NCBI GenBank assembly: GCA_017481205.1
Contig: JAFUPN010000009.1
Span: 1 to 64,000 of the forward strand
Direction of reading: 5' to 3'
DNA length: 64,000 bases
Origin: Clostridia bacterium
GTDB lineage: Bacteria > Bacillota > Clostridia > UMGS1810
The notes under the pieces were generated by a model that did no database searches, had not been told where the DNA came from, and saw only the letters and a list, made by a program, of their open reading frames with translations. The translations under genes and the position numbers were made by a program. Below, piece after piece: positions 18,001 through 25,429 of the stretch; position 1 is the first letter of the stretch, and each line of letters opens with the position of its first letter.

Positions 18001-19080
18001 GATTTCAACCCCATTACCCTTATGGAAAGCGGCAAGGTAAATTACGTTATCTCCACCTCCTCAAAGGGACGTATCCCCACCAGAGACAGTGTTAAGATAA
18101 GAAGAAAATCCATTGAAAGAAACATCCCCTGCCTCACCTCACTGGACACTGCAAATGCTCTTGCAGACAGCATGAGAAGCAGATATTCAGTTCATTCTCT
18201 TGAGCTTGTTGACATCAACAATATGCGTAAGGAAAAGATGAAGCTGGAATTTACCAAGATGCAGTCCAACGGAAATGACTATATCTACTTTAATATAATG
18301 AATCAGAAGATAGACAATCCCGAGGGTCTCAGCGTAAGCCTTTCCGACAGATACTGCGGCATAGGCGGCGAGGGTGTTGTACTTATTGACAAATCAGAGG
18401 TTGCAGATGCAAAAATCCGTATATTCAACCTTGACGGAAGCGAAGGCAGAATGAGCGGTAACGCAATCCGCTGTGTGGGTAAATATCTCTACGACCACGG
18501 CATTGTGAACAAGCTTGATATCACCATTGAAACCCTCAGCGGTGTGAAAAAGCTCAGCATGACCAAGAAAAACGGCATTGTTGCCACAGTTACCGTAAAT
18601 ATGGGTCAGCCTGAATTTGAGCCTGCAAGCATACCGGTTAAGCTGGAGGGCGACAGGATTCTTAACAGGGAAATCGAGATTGCAGATGGCAGCTATGTGG
18701 TAAACTGCCTGTCCATGGGCAATCCCCACTGTGTTGTATTTACAAACAATCTTGAGGAAATCAACCTTGAAGAAATCGGACCCAAGTTTGAAAACGCTCC
18801 AATGTTCCCCGAAAGAGTAAACACTGAGTTTGCAAAAATCATTGACAGCAATGTTATTATGATGAGAGTATGGGAACGCGGTAGCGGCGAGACCATGGAA
18901 TGTGGTACAGGCGCATGTGCAGTTACTGTTGCAGCAGTTGAAAACGGCTACTGCAGCAAAAACGAAGAAATCCGCATCAAGCTCCCCAAGGGCGAGGTTA
19001 CAACACGCTATGCCGAAGACGGCACAGTATATCTGACCGGCGATGCAAAGAAGATTTATGACGGCGTGATTGAACTGTAA
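15037..19080 (+). CDS. carB: Carbamoyl-phosphate synthase large subunit fused to diaminopimelate epimerase (CarB-DapF)
   Basis: One open frame of 1347 residues. Residues 1-~1060 are a complete CarB: two ATP-grasp halves with SGPIVIGQ.EFDYAGTQ (N-half) and SGPIRIGQGVEFDY (C-half), then the MGS-like regulatory domain (KKFHELGFKLYATAGTS). The frame continues through a short linker (NNMRKEK) into DapF from Met1068 to the end, with KMQSNGNDY, FNLDGSEG and ERGSGETMECGTGACA. DapF converts LL- to meso-diaminopimelate for peptidoglycan. The first catalytic Cys position is Ser1140 (MSGNAIRC); the second Cys is kept (Cys1289). No stop or shift separates the parts. An internal start at 18238 with a weak AAGGAA site could also give free DapF. 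The start at 15037 has GAGGAGG upstream. Confidence 0.95.
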   Translation: MPLNKNLKKVMVIGSGPIVIGQAAEFDYAGTQACRALKEAGLDVVLVNSNPATIMTDNAMADEIYIEPLNLDTVKRIIEKEKPDSLLSTLGGQTGLTLSMQLAKEGFLEKHNVTLLGANPETIDKAEDRQCFKDTMEAIGQPCIPSLVVNTVEDAIAFANQTGYPLIIRPAFTLGGTGGGIAKDEAELREISENGLYQSPIHQILVEKCISGWKEIEFEVIRDSANNVITVCSMENLDPVGVHTGDSIVIAPAVTLSEKEYGMLRNAALKIVSALGVEGGCNCQFALNPESFEYAVIEVNPRVSRSSALASKATGYPIAKVATKIAIGYTLDEIKNDITGVTYAAFEPSVDYVVVKFPKWPFDKFVYANKTLGTQMKATGEVMSIGTSFEEAIMKAVRGAEIKLDSLNNPVFESNTDEEIRERLHVCDDNRLFVVFQALKRGISVDEIHSITMIDEWFLSKLLNLVKLESRLAAEELTDELYIEAKKNGYPDKVIERISGKKVKNPRKAVFKMVDTCAAEYGAMTPYFYSTYDSENEAAEFVSKLDKDRKTVIVFGSGPIRIGQGVEFDYASVHCVWSLKEKGFDVVIVNNNPETVSTDFDTADRLYFEPLTPEDVMNIIETEKPYGVVVAFGGQTAIKLTNFLDSNGIRILGTSADSIDAAEDRERFDEVLEKLGIQRPKGLTVMTTDEALEAAHQVGYPVLMRPSYVLGGQNMIIAFNDQDIIEYMDIILATNIENPVLIDKYLMGTEIEVDAICDGKDILIPGIMEHIERAGIHSGDSIAVYPAWNLTDDMTEKVISHTRNLALSFNTIGLINIQYLIYDNELYVIEVNPRSSRTIPYISKVTGIPMVDLATRTMLGESLKDMGYGTGLAPRSPYVAVKVPVFSFEKLINVDNQLGPEMKSTGEVLGIANTLEEALYKGLLGAGYKMKHDGGIFITVRDVDKGEIGDIAKKFHELGFKLYATAGTSKVFQKYGLECEVVPKIGEADFNPITLMESGKVNYVISTSSKGRIPTRDSVKIRRKSIERNIPCLTSLDTANALADSMRSRYSVHSLELVDINNMRKEKMKLEFTKMQSNGNDYIYFNIMNQKIDNPEGLSVSLSDRYCGIGGEGVVLIDKSEVADAKIRIFNLDGSEGRMSGNAIRCVGKYLYDHGIVNKLDITIETLSGVKKLSMTKKNGIVATVTVNMGQPEFEPASIPVKLEGDRILNREIEIADGSYVVNCLSMGNPHCVVFTNNLEEINLEEIGPKFENAPMFPERVNTEFAKIIDSNVIMMRVWERGSGETMECGTGACAVTVAAVENGYCSKNEEIRIKLPKGEVTTRYAEDGTVYLTGDAKKIYDGVIEL

Positions 19081-19096
19081 TAAATATTAATAAATT

Positions 19097-19144
19097 CAAA
19101 AACCGGCTGATTTGGATATAATCCGATATCAGCCGGTTTTTTTG
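19097..19144 (+). terminator. Terminator of the carA-carB/dapF transcript
   Basis: AAAACCGGCTGAT facing ATCAGCCGGTTTT, followed by a T-run, 17 bp after the stop codon. Confidence 0.9.
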
Positions 19145-19185
19145 TATAAATTTTTTTATGTACTTTTTGCGGTCAATTTTTCTCA

Positions 19186-19268
19186 CAGCTATAGTGTGGC
19201 TAAACCAAACACTGCACAAAAGAATCATTGAGGATGGCAGACTGTCGAATTATTATCGGATGCTGTCT
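19186..19268. repeat. Degraded fragment of A/B repeat family
   Basis: Contains CTGCACAAAAGAATCATTGAG and CAGACTGTCGAATTATTATCGG, matching the ends of elements A and B but without their core. It lies in the 326-bp gap between the two convergent operons, which otherwise holds only their terminators. Confidence 0.5.
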
Positions 19269-19273
19269 TCACC

Positions 19274-19304
19274 ATAAAAAAATGCGCAGCCGGAGCTACG
19301 CACG
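19274..19304 (-). terminator. Terminator of the dtd operon
   Basis: On the minus strand TGCGTAGC/GCTGCGCA-type stem (19283-19303) followed by seven T. It lies about 100 bp past the dtd stop. Confidence 0.65.
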
Positions 19305-19406
19305 AAAAATACGGAACTCCCTATGTCGCCAAACATAATCTAAATATAGTGCACAATAACAACGTATACAGAGATTGAAGTTCCGGATTTTTACCGAAAG
19401 CTATTT

Positions 19407-19850
19407 TCAAGGTTTATCAGTATCAAAAAGCAAGGTTACGGGGCCGTCGTTTACCGAATGAACCTTCATATCGGCACCAAACTCGCCGTGCTCCACCTTA
19501 AAGCCGCGCTCCTTACATTCCTGCATAAACCTTTCGTACAGAGGAATTGCAATATTGGGCTTTGCCGCACCGGAAAAGCCCGGACGGCGGCTCTTTAAAT
19601 CAGCAAAAAGGGTGAACTGGGATATCACCAGAAGCGAGCCGCCAACCGACTCAAGATTAAGATTCATTTTGCCGTTTTCGTCCTCAAAGACTCTTGTGCC
19701 ACAAACCTTATCTGCAAGCTTTACGGCGGTTTCCTCAGTATCCTCAGGACCTATGCCCAGAAGCACAAGGAAGCCCTGTCCTATCGAACCGTTTATTTTT
19801 CCGTCTATAGTAACCGACGCTTCAGTTACTCTGGTTACAACTGCTTTCAT
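19407..19850 (-). CDS. dtd: D-aminoacyl-tRNA deacylase
   Basis: Homodimeric cytoplasmic proofreading enzyme (147 aa) that cuts D-amino acids, mainly D-Tyr, from tRNA. Family signatures are the N-terminal MKAVVTRVTEASV, SQFTLFAD (about residues 77-84) and the C-terminal NDGPVTLLFDT gateway motif. The length is standard. Last gene of a minus-strand group in which the spacing is only 2 bp from the nucleotidyltransferase stop region. Confidence 0.97.
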   Translation of the reverse strand: MKAVVTRVTEASVTIDGKINGSIGQGFLVLLGIGPEDTEETAVKLADKVCGTRVFEDENGKMNLNLESVGGSLLVISQFTLFADLKSRRPGFSGAAKPNIAIPLYERFMQECKERGFKVEHGEFGADMKVHSVNDGPVTLLFDTDKP

Positions 19851-19852
19851 AG

Positions 19853-20779
19853 TTATCTGCCCTCTTCATAGAGATTTTTGCTGTATACGCCGTCAGCAAT
19901 AAGCCTGCGGAATGCCTCAGCCACAGCAGCCTTGTCTTCTCTGTAGGTCACGCCAAACCATCTGTCGCGGCTCTCAAGCACTGCCACATCAGCCTTGCCT
20001 GACTTGATGAGTCCGTCAATGATTGTAGGAAGAAGGTATTCCCCCTTGAGATTATCGGCACCACCCTTTTCCAGAAATTCCGGAAAGCCTTTTTCAAGCA
20101 CATCAAAGATTTCTGGTGTAACTCCCCACATATTCATGGACACATGAGCCATCGGGTCTATGGGTGTTAAAGTTCCGTCATCATTCTGCACTGCCGCGCC
20201 GCTGTCGGTTTTGACAATATCATATGTTTCCTCAACCCCGGTAAGATGCTCATTTTCATCCACAATACAGATACCGCGGGTAACACCGCCGTTGTCGGAA
20301 AGTGTGTTTTTGAGAATAAAGCCCGCCATGCAAAAGCTCATAGCCTCTCCCTCTGATGAATTGTTTACAAGGAAATCATGAACCTTTACAAAAGCCTCCT
20401 TACCGTAGTAGTCATCGGCATTGATTATAACAAATGGCTCTTTTACTATGTTCTTACAGGCAAGTATCGCCTGACCGGTGCCCCAGGGCTTAGTTCTGCC
20501 CTCGGGAACAGAAAAGCCGTCAGGAAGATTATCTATTTCCTGAAAAGCATATTCCACAGGACAAACCTTTTTTATTCTGTTTCCGATTATTCTGATAAAA
20601 TCCTCTTCGATGTCATGTCTTATAATGAAAACCACTTTGTTAAAGCCTGCCTCAAGGGCGTCGTGAATAGAATAATCCATTATTATTTCGCCGCCGGGTC
20701 CCACAGGCTCCAGCTGCTTTATACCGCCTCCGAATCTGGAGCCGATGCCTGCAGCCATAATTACAAGTGCAGTATCCAT
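19853..20779 (-). CDS. Nucleotidyltransferase family protein (sugar-phosphate NTP transferase-like)
   Basis: Protein of 308 aa with a Rossmann-like NTP_transferase domain: MAAGIGSRFGG is the nucleotide-binding signature and INADDYYG supplies the metal-binding Asp pair. Similar proteins activate sugar-1-phosphates, but this subgroup lacks an assigned substrate. I start at the ATG at 20779, which has AAAGGA upstream; the longer in-frame version overlaps the preceding gene. It is in an apparent operon with the pseudouridine synthase and dtd. Confidence 0.88.
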   Translation of the reverse strand: MDTALVIMAAGIGSRFGGGIKQLEPVGPGGEIIMDYSIHDALEAGFNKVVFIIRHDIEEDFIRIIGNRIKKVCPVEYAFQEIDNLPDGFSVPEGRTKPWGTGQAILACKNIVKEPFVIINADDYYGKEAFVKVHDFLVNNSSEGEAMSFCMAGFILKNTLSDNGGVTRGICIVDENEHLTGVEETYDIVKTDSGAAVQNDDGTLTPIDPMAHVSMNMWGVTPEIFDVLEKGFPEFLEKGGADNLKGEYLLPTIIDGLIKSGKADVAVLESRDRWFGVTYREDKAAVAEAFRRLIADGVYSKNLYEEGR

Positions 20780-20795
20780 TTTGTCAATCCTTTCA

Positions 20796-21680
20796 TTAGT
20801 TATTGAAATTTTCAAACAGCTCCCTGATATCCTCGGGTACGGGAGCCTCTACAGTGATATTTTCTTTTGTCATGGGATGTACAAAGCTGACAGATGCACA
20901 GTGAAGTCTTGTTCTCTCATTTATCTGAGGAGCTCCGTACATATCGTCTCCGTATATGGGTGTGCCGATATAGCTCATGTGTACTCTGAGTTGATGGGTT
21001 CTTCCCGTAAGGGGTTTGAGAGTTACCAGGGAGATACCCGCCAGTGTTTTTTGTACCTCATATTCGGTAACTGACTCCTTGCCGCCGGGAGCGACACAGC
21101 GAAGTATAGCAGAGTTATCCGCTCTTTTCACAGGTGCCGAAATCCTGCCGTATGCAGGCTCGGGTACACCGTTTACCGCAGCCGTATATACCTTGCTTAT
21201 CCGTTTGTTTTTTATATCATCACTGAGCCGCTGTGCAGAAAGAGCATTTTTTGCCACAAGCACCACTCCCGATGTATCTCTGTCCAGACGTGTTATTACC
21301 CGAAAGGTAAAATCACTGCCGCGGAAATAATACATCACCCCGTTTGCCAGGGTATCGGCATGATGATTCTGCGAAGGATGCGTAGGCATTGCCCTAGGCT
21401 TATTAAGAGCAATGATATCATCATCCTCATAGATAATATCCAGAGGCATTTCCACAGGCTCTATATTTTCAGAGGCTTCGTCATACACATTCAGCACCAG
21501 CTCCTGCCCAGAAGCAACCTGCTCGGTGACAAACACCCTCCTGCCATCAAGCATGATGCCGTCCTGAGCATTTTTGAGCCGCTTTACCAGAGCTGCCGAC
21601 ATACCCAGATGATTGCGCAGGAGATATTTTATCCTTCTGCCGTGAAGCTTATCATCAATCCTAATAGTTATTGTTTTCAA
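20796..21680 (-). CDS. RluA-family RNA pseudouridine synthase
   Basis: Protein of 294 aa: an S4-like RNA-binding segment (KYLLRNHLGMSAALVKRLK) at residues 15-60, then the catalytic RluA domain with the RLDRDTSG motif, whose Asp attacks uridine. It modifies rRNA or tRNA uridines to pseudouridine. The start codon is TTG at 21680, supported by AGGGTGA eight bases upstream. The exact RNA position modified cannot be told from this sequence. Confidence 0.93.
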   Translation of the reverse strand: MKTITIRIDDKLHGRRIKYLLRNHLGMSAALVKRLKNAQDGIMLDGRRVFVTEQVASGQELVLNVYDEASENIEPVEMPLDIIYEDDDIIALNKPRAMPTHPSQNHHADTLANGVMYYFRGSDFTFRVITRLDRDTSGVVLVAKNALSAQRLSDDIKNKRISKVYTAAVNGVPEPAYGRISAPVKRADNSAILRCVAPGGKESVTEYEVQKTLAGISLVTLKPLTGRTHQLRVHMSYIGTPIYGDDMYGAPQINERTRLHCASVSFVHPMTKENITVEAPVPEDIRELFENFNN

Positions 21681-21694
21681 AGGCAGTCACCCTG

Positions 21695-22531
21695 TCAAAA
21701 GGTTATTGTCTGACCGGGCTCAACTGAGTATATGATGCTATCCTTTTCAAACCAGAGCTTAAATGCTGTGGGATTGGTGCACATGGTTCCCTCAACGTTA
21801 AAGAGAAGCTGCTTGTATGCATGAATATAGTCATATATTTCTATATTTGTGGCATACCAGATTTCATCCTCTCTGTTTGCCATAAACTCAACAAATTCCT
21901 CAATAACATTCCAGTTGTCCGCAGCTTCAAATTCATAGGTATGTCCCCAGAGATAAAACATTTTTGAAGGTCTGTTTTTGTCAAACTCCACAAAGCTCTT
22001 TGCCAGGTTCATAAGCTCTGGGTCTCTGTGATGGCAGGTAGCGGGAAGTCTGAGCCAGTCCTCGGGCAGATTGAATTTGTGAGTGGAAACAGTGGTTCTG
22101 GAATACACAATTCCGCAGTTTCTCAGCACATCAACCACTGTATCGCTGTGGGTACCGAAAGGATAAGCCATACCTCTTGTGATTTTGCCGGTGAGCCTTT
22201 CAAGATTTTTTCTATCCTCTAATATTTCATATGTACAGTGCTCGGGAGTGAGCTCCTCAAGATAAGGATGTGTCAGGGCATGAAGTGCAACCTCATGGTT
22301 TTTGTACACTTCCCTGCACTGAGATTCAGTCATCCTGCGATGAACATGTCCCTCCGGGTGTACAGTGCCCTCCGGTGAATATAGTCCGCTGTTTATATTA
22401 AAGGTACCCTTCATATTATATTTATCAAGGATTTCCATTAATCTGATATCCTGCTCCACTCCGTCATCATAGCTGAAGGTAAGAACCTTTGCTCTGCCTT
22501 CGGGAAATCTCATATATATCGCTTTAGCCAT
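21695..22531 (-). CDS. Polysaccharide deacetylase family protein (CE4, NodB-like)
   Basis: Protein of 278 aa with the NodB homology domain: SYDDGVEQD supplies the catalytic Asp pair (usual TFDDG), HALTHPYL the metal-binding HxxxH, and MAYPFGTHS the third motif. It should remove N- or O-acetyl groups from a sugar polymer or oligosaccharide. No signal peptide is seen, so it is likely cytoplasmic and may act on oligosaccharides rather than the cell wall. It is the first gene of the minus-strand group, with AAGGAG upstream of the ATG. Confidence 0.9.
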   Translation of the reverse strand: MAKAIYMRFPEGRAKVLTFSYDDGVEQDIRLMEILDKYNMKGTFNINSGLYSPEGTVHPEGHVHRRMTESQCREVYKNHEVALHALTHPYLEELTPEHCTYEILEDRKNLERLTGKITRGMAYPFGTHSDTVVDVLRNCGIVYSRTTVSTHKFNLPEDWLRLPATCHHRDPELMNLAKSFVEFDKNRPSKMFYLWGHTYEFEAADNWNVIEEFVEFMANREDEIWYATNIEIYDYIHAYKQLLFNVEGTMCTNPTAFKLWFEKDSIIYSVEPGQTITF

Positions 22532-22570
22532 GCTTATTTCTCCTTTTTGTAAAAAAATAGTATTATATAT

Positions 22571-22598
22571 ATTATACCACCAAAAAAAATATTTTCAA
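22571..22598 (-). promoter_or_regulatory. Promoter of the deacetylase-rluA-dtd group
   Basis: TTGAAA (22598-22593), 16-bp spacer, TATAAT (22576-22571), 40 bp before the start of the deacetylase gene. Confidence 0.7.
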
Positions 22599-22722
22599 TA
22601 CCAAACTCAAAAAAATGCAAAGCTGTTGTTAAATCTTTCCTAATACAGGTGCTGCAAGGCTTTTTGGTAACAAAAAATTGAAAAAGTGAAAAAATTTGTC
22701 ATATTGATATTTTGCGGAATTG

Positions 22723-22751
22723 TTGACAAAAATGCATTTTTTTGTTATTGT
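22723..22751 (+). promoter_or_regulatory. Promoter of the membrane AraC regulator
   Basis: TTGACA (22723-22728), 17-bp spacer, TATTGT (22746-22751). Confidence 0.7.
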
Positions 22752-22821
22752 TAATATTACAATTGTGTTTTTAAAAACGTGCGGCTTCGCATATGCCGCT
22801 AACCTTTAGGAGATTTCAATT

Positions 22822-24945
22822 ATGAATGAAAATAACCGTACATTTATAAAATTATTCTGGTCTTATGCCATGATAATCATAATACCGGTTTTTGTTTTGG
22901 GATTTCTCACAATCAGTCTTTTGTTTGAAAATCTCGCTTCAGACACAGAAAAGCTTAATATGAATATAATCGGTCAGTCTGCAAACATTGCCGATGCCGA
23001 AATTACTAAAGCAACCTCATTGTTTTTTCAGGTAGAAAATGACAAAAAAATCAAAAGCTTTATACAGGGTCAGAGCTACCGCTACGGTATGGAGCAATAC
23101 GATTTGTATGATATAATGAACGAGCTCAAGCTTCTCAATACCCACAATACGGTATCCGTAATGCTGGGATTTTATCTTCCGGACAGCAACCGGGTTATTG
23201 CCGACAGCTCCGTAACAACCTTGGAGGAATTTTGTGATATAACCTTTGCCGATGAAGAAGGCTCTCCCGAAAGCATAAAAGAGCTTTTTGCCGGTGTGGG
23301 TATGAGAAATCACTTTATTACCCGCCGTGGCAAAGAGGATGAAAATGTCATAATGTGCTTCAAGGCAATGAATTTAGACGGCAGCTTTAACCGGGCTATT
23401 GTGTTTGCCCTGCTGAACAGAGAAGTGCTTATATCAAAAATGATGATGGATGATACCGAAAATGATTTTGAAATTGCCATTGTAGGCACCGGCGGAGACA
23501 TCATACTTAAATCCGACGGCTTTGATACAGACAGCATTGACAAGATAAACGGTGAAGATATCATCAAGGTAAAATCAGACGCAGTAGACGGAAGCTATAT
23601 ATACACTATGAAAAACGGCGGGCTTGCCGGCAATGTGGGATACATAACCCTCATTTTCCTTATGCTTATGCTTATCACCGTGTTTATAAGTGTCTTTCTG
23701 GCATATCTACATATGCAGAAGATGAAAAAAATGATTCTCGGTGTGTTTAACGAGAGCAAGGGACTTGAGGACAGTCTCAGCGAACAGCTGGAAAATGCCA
23801 AGGAGAGAATCCTCTCAAATCTTTTGCACAATATTCGTACAGAAGCAATCAGCGGTGCTGACTCCATGTCTAAATACGGCATTAGTTTTGCAAAAAAATA
23901 TTTTGCCGTGATGACAGTATCCGATACTCAGACAGACAACAGCGAGGTCTTTTCATCCGTAGAGGAAAGCGCATGGACAGAGCTTAACAATATAGTAAAG
24001 CTGAAATTAGCTGAGATGAGCATGACCTGCGAAATGGTGCGAACAGGTACAAACTCATATTCATATATACTCAATTATGATACATCCGGAGCAACAGCGG
24101 GGCTTAAAGTGCTCCCTGCAGAAATTCTCAAAGGCTACAGCATTTCCATAAATATAGGTATAGGCGATGAGACAGAAAGCCCGGAGAAGCTTTATACATC
24201 CTACGAGGGCTCGGTGTCTGCCCTGCGCTTCGGTCTTAACGAAAGACCCGGCGAAGCAGTATTCTATGAGGAAATCCACAGCCTGGAAAATGCAAAAATC
24301 TACTACACAGTAGAAAAAGAAAAGCAGCTTATACGCAGTATCAAAATGGGTGCTCAGTCCAACGTGACAGAAATTCTTGACGAGATACATACAGTCAATT
24401 TCAAGGAGCGCCATATCCCCCACGGTATGCTGAAGCGGCTGATATTCAATATTTCCCTTACCGTATACAAGGTTCTTGACGAAGCCTATGAGTTGGATAT
24501 CGAAAAGCACGAGAAATACGGCAGAGTATGTCAGAACCTGTTCCGTAACGACAATTCCGAAGAATGCTTTGCTATACTCAGAGAGATATGCGTTTCCTTG
24601 TGCGACGACATAGGCAAGCAGTCCGGCGAGGATGCAATAAAGGATCAGATTGTGGATTATATAGCCGAAAACTACATCGACGATTCCCTGTCTCTTGAGG
24701 TGCTTGCAGAGCATCTGGAGATAAGCTATCACTATCTCAGCAGACTGTTTAAGGAATACTTAGGTACAAACTTTGTAAGCTACCTTACCCTGGTACGTCT
24801 GGAAAAAGCAAAAGAGCTGCTCAAGACCACAGACCACACCATAGAGACAATTGCCGAAAAAACAGGCTTTGTGGGAAGTAACTCCCTTATCAGAGCATTC
24901 AAAAAATATTATGATATAACACCAGGCAAATTCAGAAAAATGTAA
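22822..24945 (+). CDS. Membrane-bound AraC-family regulator with extracellular sensor domain
   Basis: Protein of 707 aa. A membrane helix at ~11-35 and a second at ~270-300 enclose an extracytoplasmic sensor of about 230 residues. A cytoplasmic linker region follows, and the last ~100 residues are an AraC helix-turn-helix domain (LEVLAEHLEISYHYLSRLFK, IAEKTGFVGSNSLIRAFKKYY). Such one-component regulators sit upstream of LplA/LplB-type sugar importers in Firmicutes and switch them on when an oligosaccharide is bound outside or via the binding protein. The polysaccharide operon begins ~480 bp downstream on the same strand, so it is the likely target. GGAG precedes the ATG. Confidence 0.92.
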   Translation: MNENNRTFIKLFWSYAMIIIIPVFVLGFLTISLLFENLASDTEKLNMNIIGQSANIADAEITKATSLFFQVENDKKIKSFIQGQSYRYGMEQYDLYDIMNELKLLNTHNTVSVMLGFYLPDSNRVIADSSVTTLEEFCDITFADEEGSPESIKELFAGVGMRNHFITRRGKEDENVIMCFKAMNLDGSFNRAIVFALLNREVLISKMMMDDTENDFEIAIVGTGGDIILKSDGFDTDSIDKINGEDIIKVKSDAVDGSYIYTMKNGGLAGNVGYITLIFLMLMLITVFISVFLAYLHMQKMKKMILGVFNESKGLEDSLSEQLENAKERILSNLLHNIRTEAISGADSMSKYGISFAKKYFAVMTVSDTQTDNSEVFSSVEESAWTELNNIVKLKLAEMSMTCEMVRTGTNSYSYILNYDTSGATAGLKVLPAEILKGYSISINIGIGDETESPEKLYTSYEGSVSALRFGLNERPGEAVFYEEIHSLENAKIYYTVEKEKQLIRSIKMGAQSNVTEILDEIHTVNFKERHIPHGMLKRLIFNISLTVYKVLDEAYELDIEKHEKYGRVCQNLFRNDNSEECFAILREICVSLCDDIGKQSGEDAIKDQIVDYIAENYIDDSLSLEVLAEHLEISYHYLSRLFKEYLGTNFVSYLTLVRLEKAKELLKTTDHTIETIAEKTGFVGSNSLIRAFKKYYDITPGKFRKM

Positions 24946-24958
24946 ATAAAAAATATGC

Positions 24959-25023
24959 AAAATCCCCAAAGCAGGATAAATGCCTCAATAATCGAGATAC
25001 TTTCCTGCTTTGGGGATTTTTTT
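24959..25023 (+). terminator. Terminator of the AraC regulator gene
   Basis: AAATCCCCAAAGCAGGA facing TCCTGCTTTGGGGATTT plus a T-run, 13 bp after the stop: the regulator is transcribed separately from the importer operon. Confidence 0.9.
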
Positions 25024-25065
25024 GCGTCAATGCCTTTTTTATAAAACGGAATGCCGCCGGATAGC

Positions 25066-25232
25066 TTATAGCCTTCCCTGGAGGGGAAGGTGGGTTGCGA
25101 AGCAACTCGGATGAGGTGTAGGAACGTCAGTTCCGTTGCTAATCACACAGCTATTTTAATAACGCCATCAAAGATGGCTACACCTCACCACCGCCTGCGG
25201 CGGAGCCTCTCCTCCAGGAGAAGCCTTAGCCG
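25066..25232. repeat. Palindromic MITE-like element D
   Basis: Left part GCCTTCCCTGGAGGGGAAGG and right part CTCTCCTCCAGGAGAAGCC form imperfect inverted ends, with GGATGAGGTGTAGG facing CTACACCTCACC inside. No open frame. It differs from elements A and B. The remaining ~200 bp up to the binding-protein gene is AT-rich with a likely promoter. Confidence 0.7.
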
Positions 25233-25366
25233 GTCAAAGCCGCACAAACACTGATTTTGCAAAAAATGATGATTTCGCAAAAATTGAACATATAGATATA
25301 TATTATATACATTAATATTATATATATGCTCAGGATAAAAATTATACAAATGACAAAATCTGCCGC

Positions 25367-25395
25367 TTGATTTTTTGGCGTAAAACTCGTAAAGT
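25367..25395 (+). promoter_or_regulatory. Possible promoter of the ABC importer operon
   Basis: TTGATT (25367-25372), 17-bp spacer, TAAAGT (25390-25395): a weak -10, as expected if an activator of the AraC type is needed. Confidence 0.45.
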
Positions 25396-25429
25396 AGAAT
25401 CATAAAATAATTTTATAGGAGGAATTTTT

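Noticed and set aside
18200-18260. CarB and DapF as two genes separated by a missed frameshift
   Set aside because: The reading frame is continuous with sensible amino acids through the linker, and both parts are in the same frame; a weak internal start is possible but no stop codon exists.
24061-24732. 223-codon open frame antisense to the membrane AraC regulator
   Set aside because: No ribosome site and no domain; shadow of the AraC gene.
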